In this document: in pieces, positions 5,633 through 5,878 of the stretch
Layout of the letters: each line of letters starts with the position of its first letter
Position numbering within the stretch: the first letter of the stretch is position 1
Assembly: GCA_021286885.1 (NCBI GenBank)
Contig: JAJTBM010000209.1
Coordinates: forward strand, 1 to 5,878
Direction: 5' to 3'
Origin: Rhodocyclales bacterium
GTDB taxonomy: Bacteria > Pseudomonadota > Gammaproteobacteria > Burkholderiales > Rhodocyclaceae
Length of the DNA: 5,878 bases
The notes under the pieces: model-generated
The model's database searches: none
The model's input: only the letters and a program-made list of their open reading frames with translations
Told to the model about the DNA's origin: nothing
Translations under genes and position numbers: made by a program

Positions 5633-5878
5633 TCAGATGCGGGCGGAGGCGGCGCGGATCTGGGCCATCAGGCCGCTGTATTCGCGTTCAACCGGGAATT
5701 GGGGGAATTCGGCAATCACATTGTCCGGGGCGCGGAACAGGATGCCGGCGTTGGCTTCCTTGAGCATCGCGGTGTCGTTGTACGAATCACCGGCGGCGAT
5801 CACCTTGAAGTTGATTTCCTTGAAGCGCTGGACGGCTTCCTTCTTCTGGTTGGCCATGCGCAGGTGGTAGTTCACCAG
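5633..5878 (-). CDS. thrH: ThrH-type phosphoserine phosphatase/homoserine phosphotransferase, C-terminal part
   Basis: The last 81 codons and the TGA (5635-5633) are present; the 5' part lies beyond the right edge. The segment contains QLR-like NYHLRMANQKKEAVQRFKEINFKVIAAGDSYNDTAMLKEANAGILFRAPDNVIAEFPQFPV. This holds the HAD-superfamily motif III lysine region (NQKKEAV) and motif IV GDSYNDTAML, whose acidic residues bind Mg2+. Together with GILFRAP.NVI.EFPQFP this closely matches ThrH of Pseudomonas, which dephosphorylates phosphoserine and can transfer the phosphate to homoserine. SerB enzymes share the HAD motifs but not this EFPQFP ending. Upstream of purU on the same strand, it suggests a shared serine/one-carbon theme. 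The nucleophile DxD motif is outside the window. Confidence 0.87.
   Translation of the reverse strand: MVNYHLRMANQKKEAVQRFKEINFKVIAAGDSYNDTAMLKEANAGILFRAPDNVIAEFPQFPVEREYSGLMAQIRAASARI

Overview
The window looks like chromosomal DNA of a betaproteobacterium, most likely a Rhodocyclales relative (Azoarcus/Thauera/Zoogloea-like). The basis is the GC-rich coding style, the gene set (YceI, UbiK/YqiC, TorF-type porin, GlnK, AmtB, PurU, ThrH) and the glnK-amtB neighbourhood. The placement comes from recognising protein families by eye, not from a database search.

Layout. On the minus strand at the left are the 5' part of a secreted YceI-family protein gene (344 down to the window edge) and ubiK (722-462), which has its own terminator. 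A 298-bp divergent regulatory region (723-1020) follows. It carries a near-perfect 28-bp palindrome, a cluster of NtrC-like enhancer sites and a textbook sigma-54 -24/-12 promoter. That promoter fires into a plus-strand operon: a TorF-family outer-membrane porin (1021-1839), the PII signalling protein GlnK (1888-2262) and the ammonium transporter AmtB (2277-3791), closed by a strong intrinsic terminator (3835-3871). Converging on it from the minus strand is an unrecognised multi-pass membrane protein (4502-3897). Further right, also on the minus strand, thrH (partial, entering from the right edge) and purU form a probable operon that ends in an intrinsic terminator at 4650-4673.

How the genes work together. 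The central block is a nitrogen-scavenging unit. Under nitrogen limitation, phosphorylated NtrC with sigma-54 RNA polymerase should switch on the porin (outer-membrane entry of an unknown solute), AmtB (inner-membrane ammonium uptake) and GlnK (which senses nucleotides, 2-oxoglutarate and uridylylation and plugs AmtB). The spacing of the two best-placed NtrC-like sites from the inferred start (about -109 and -140) closely matches the well-studied enterobacterial glnA enhancer.

The most unusual feature is in glnK. A perfect 40-bp direct repeat with a 42-bp period duplicates 14 residues covering most of helix 1 and the following turn. Two residues of the conserved strand after it (the VT of MTVTEVKG) are also missing. 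The reading frame and all known ligand and modification loops are intact, so the protein is 124 residues instead of the usual 112. This is either a real recent structural variant of a highly constrained protein or a sequence/assembly artefact.
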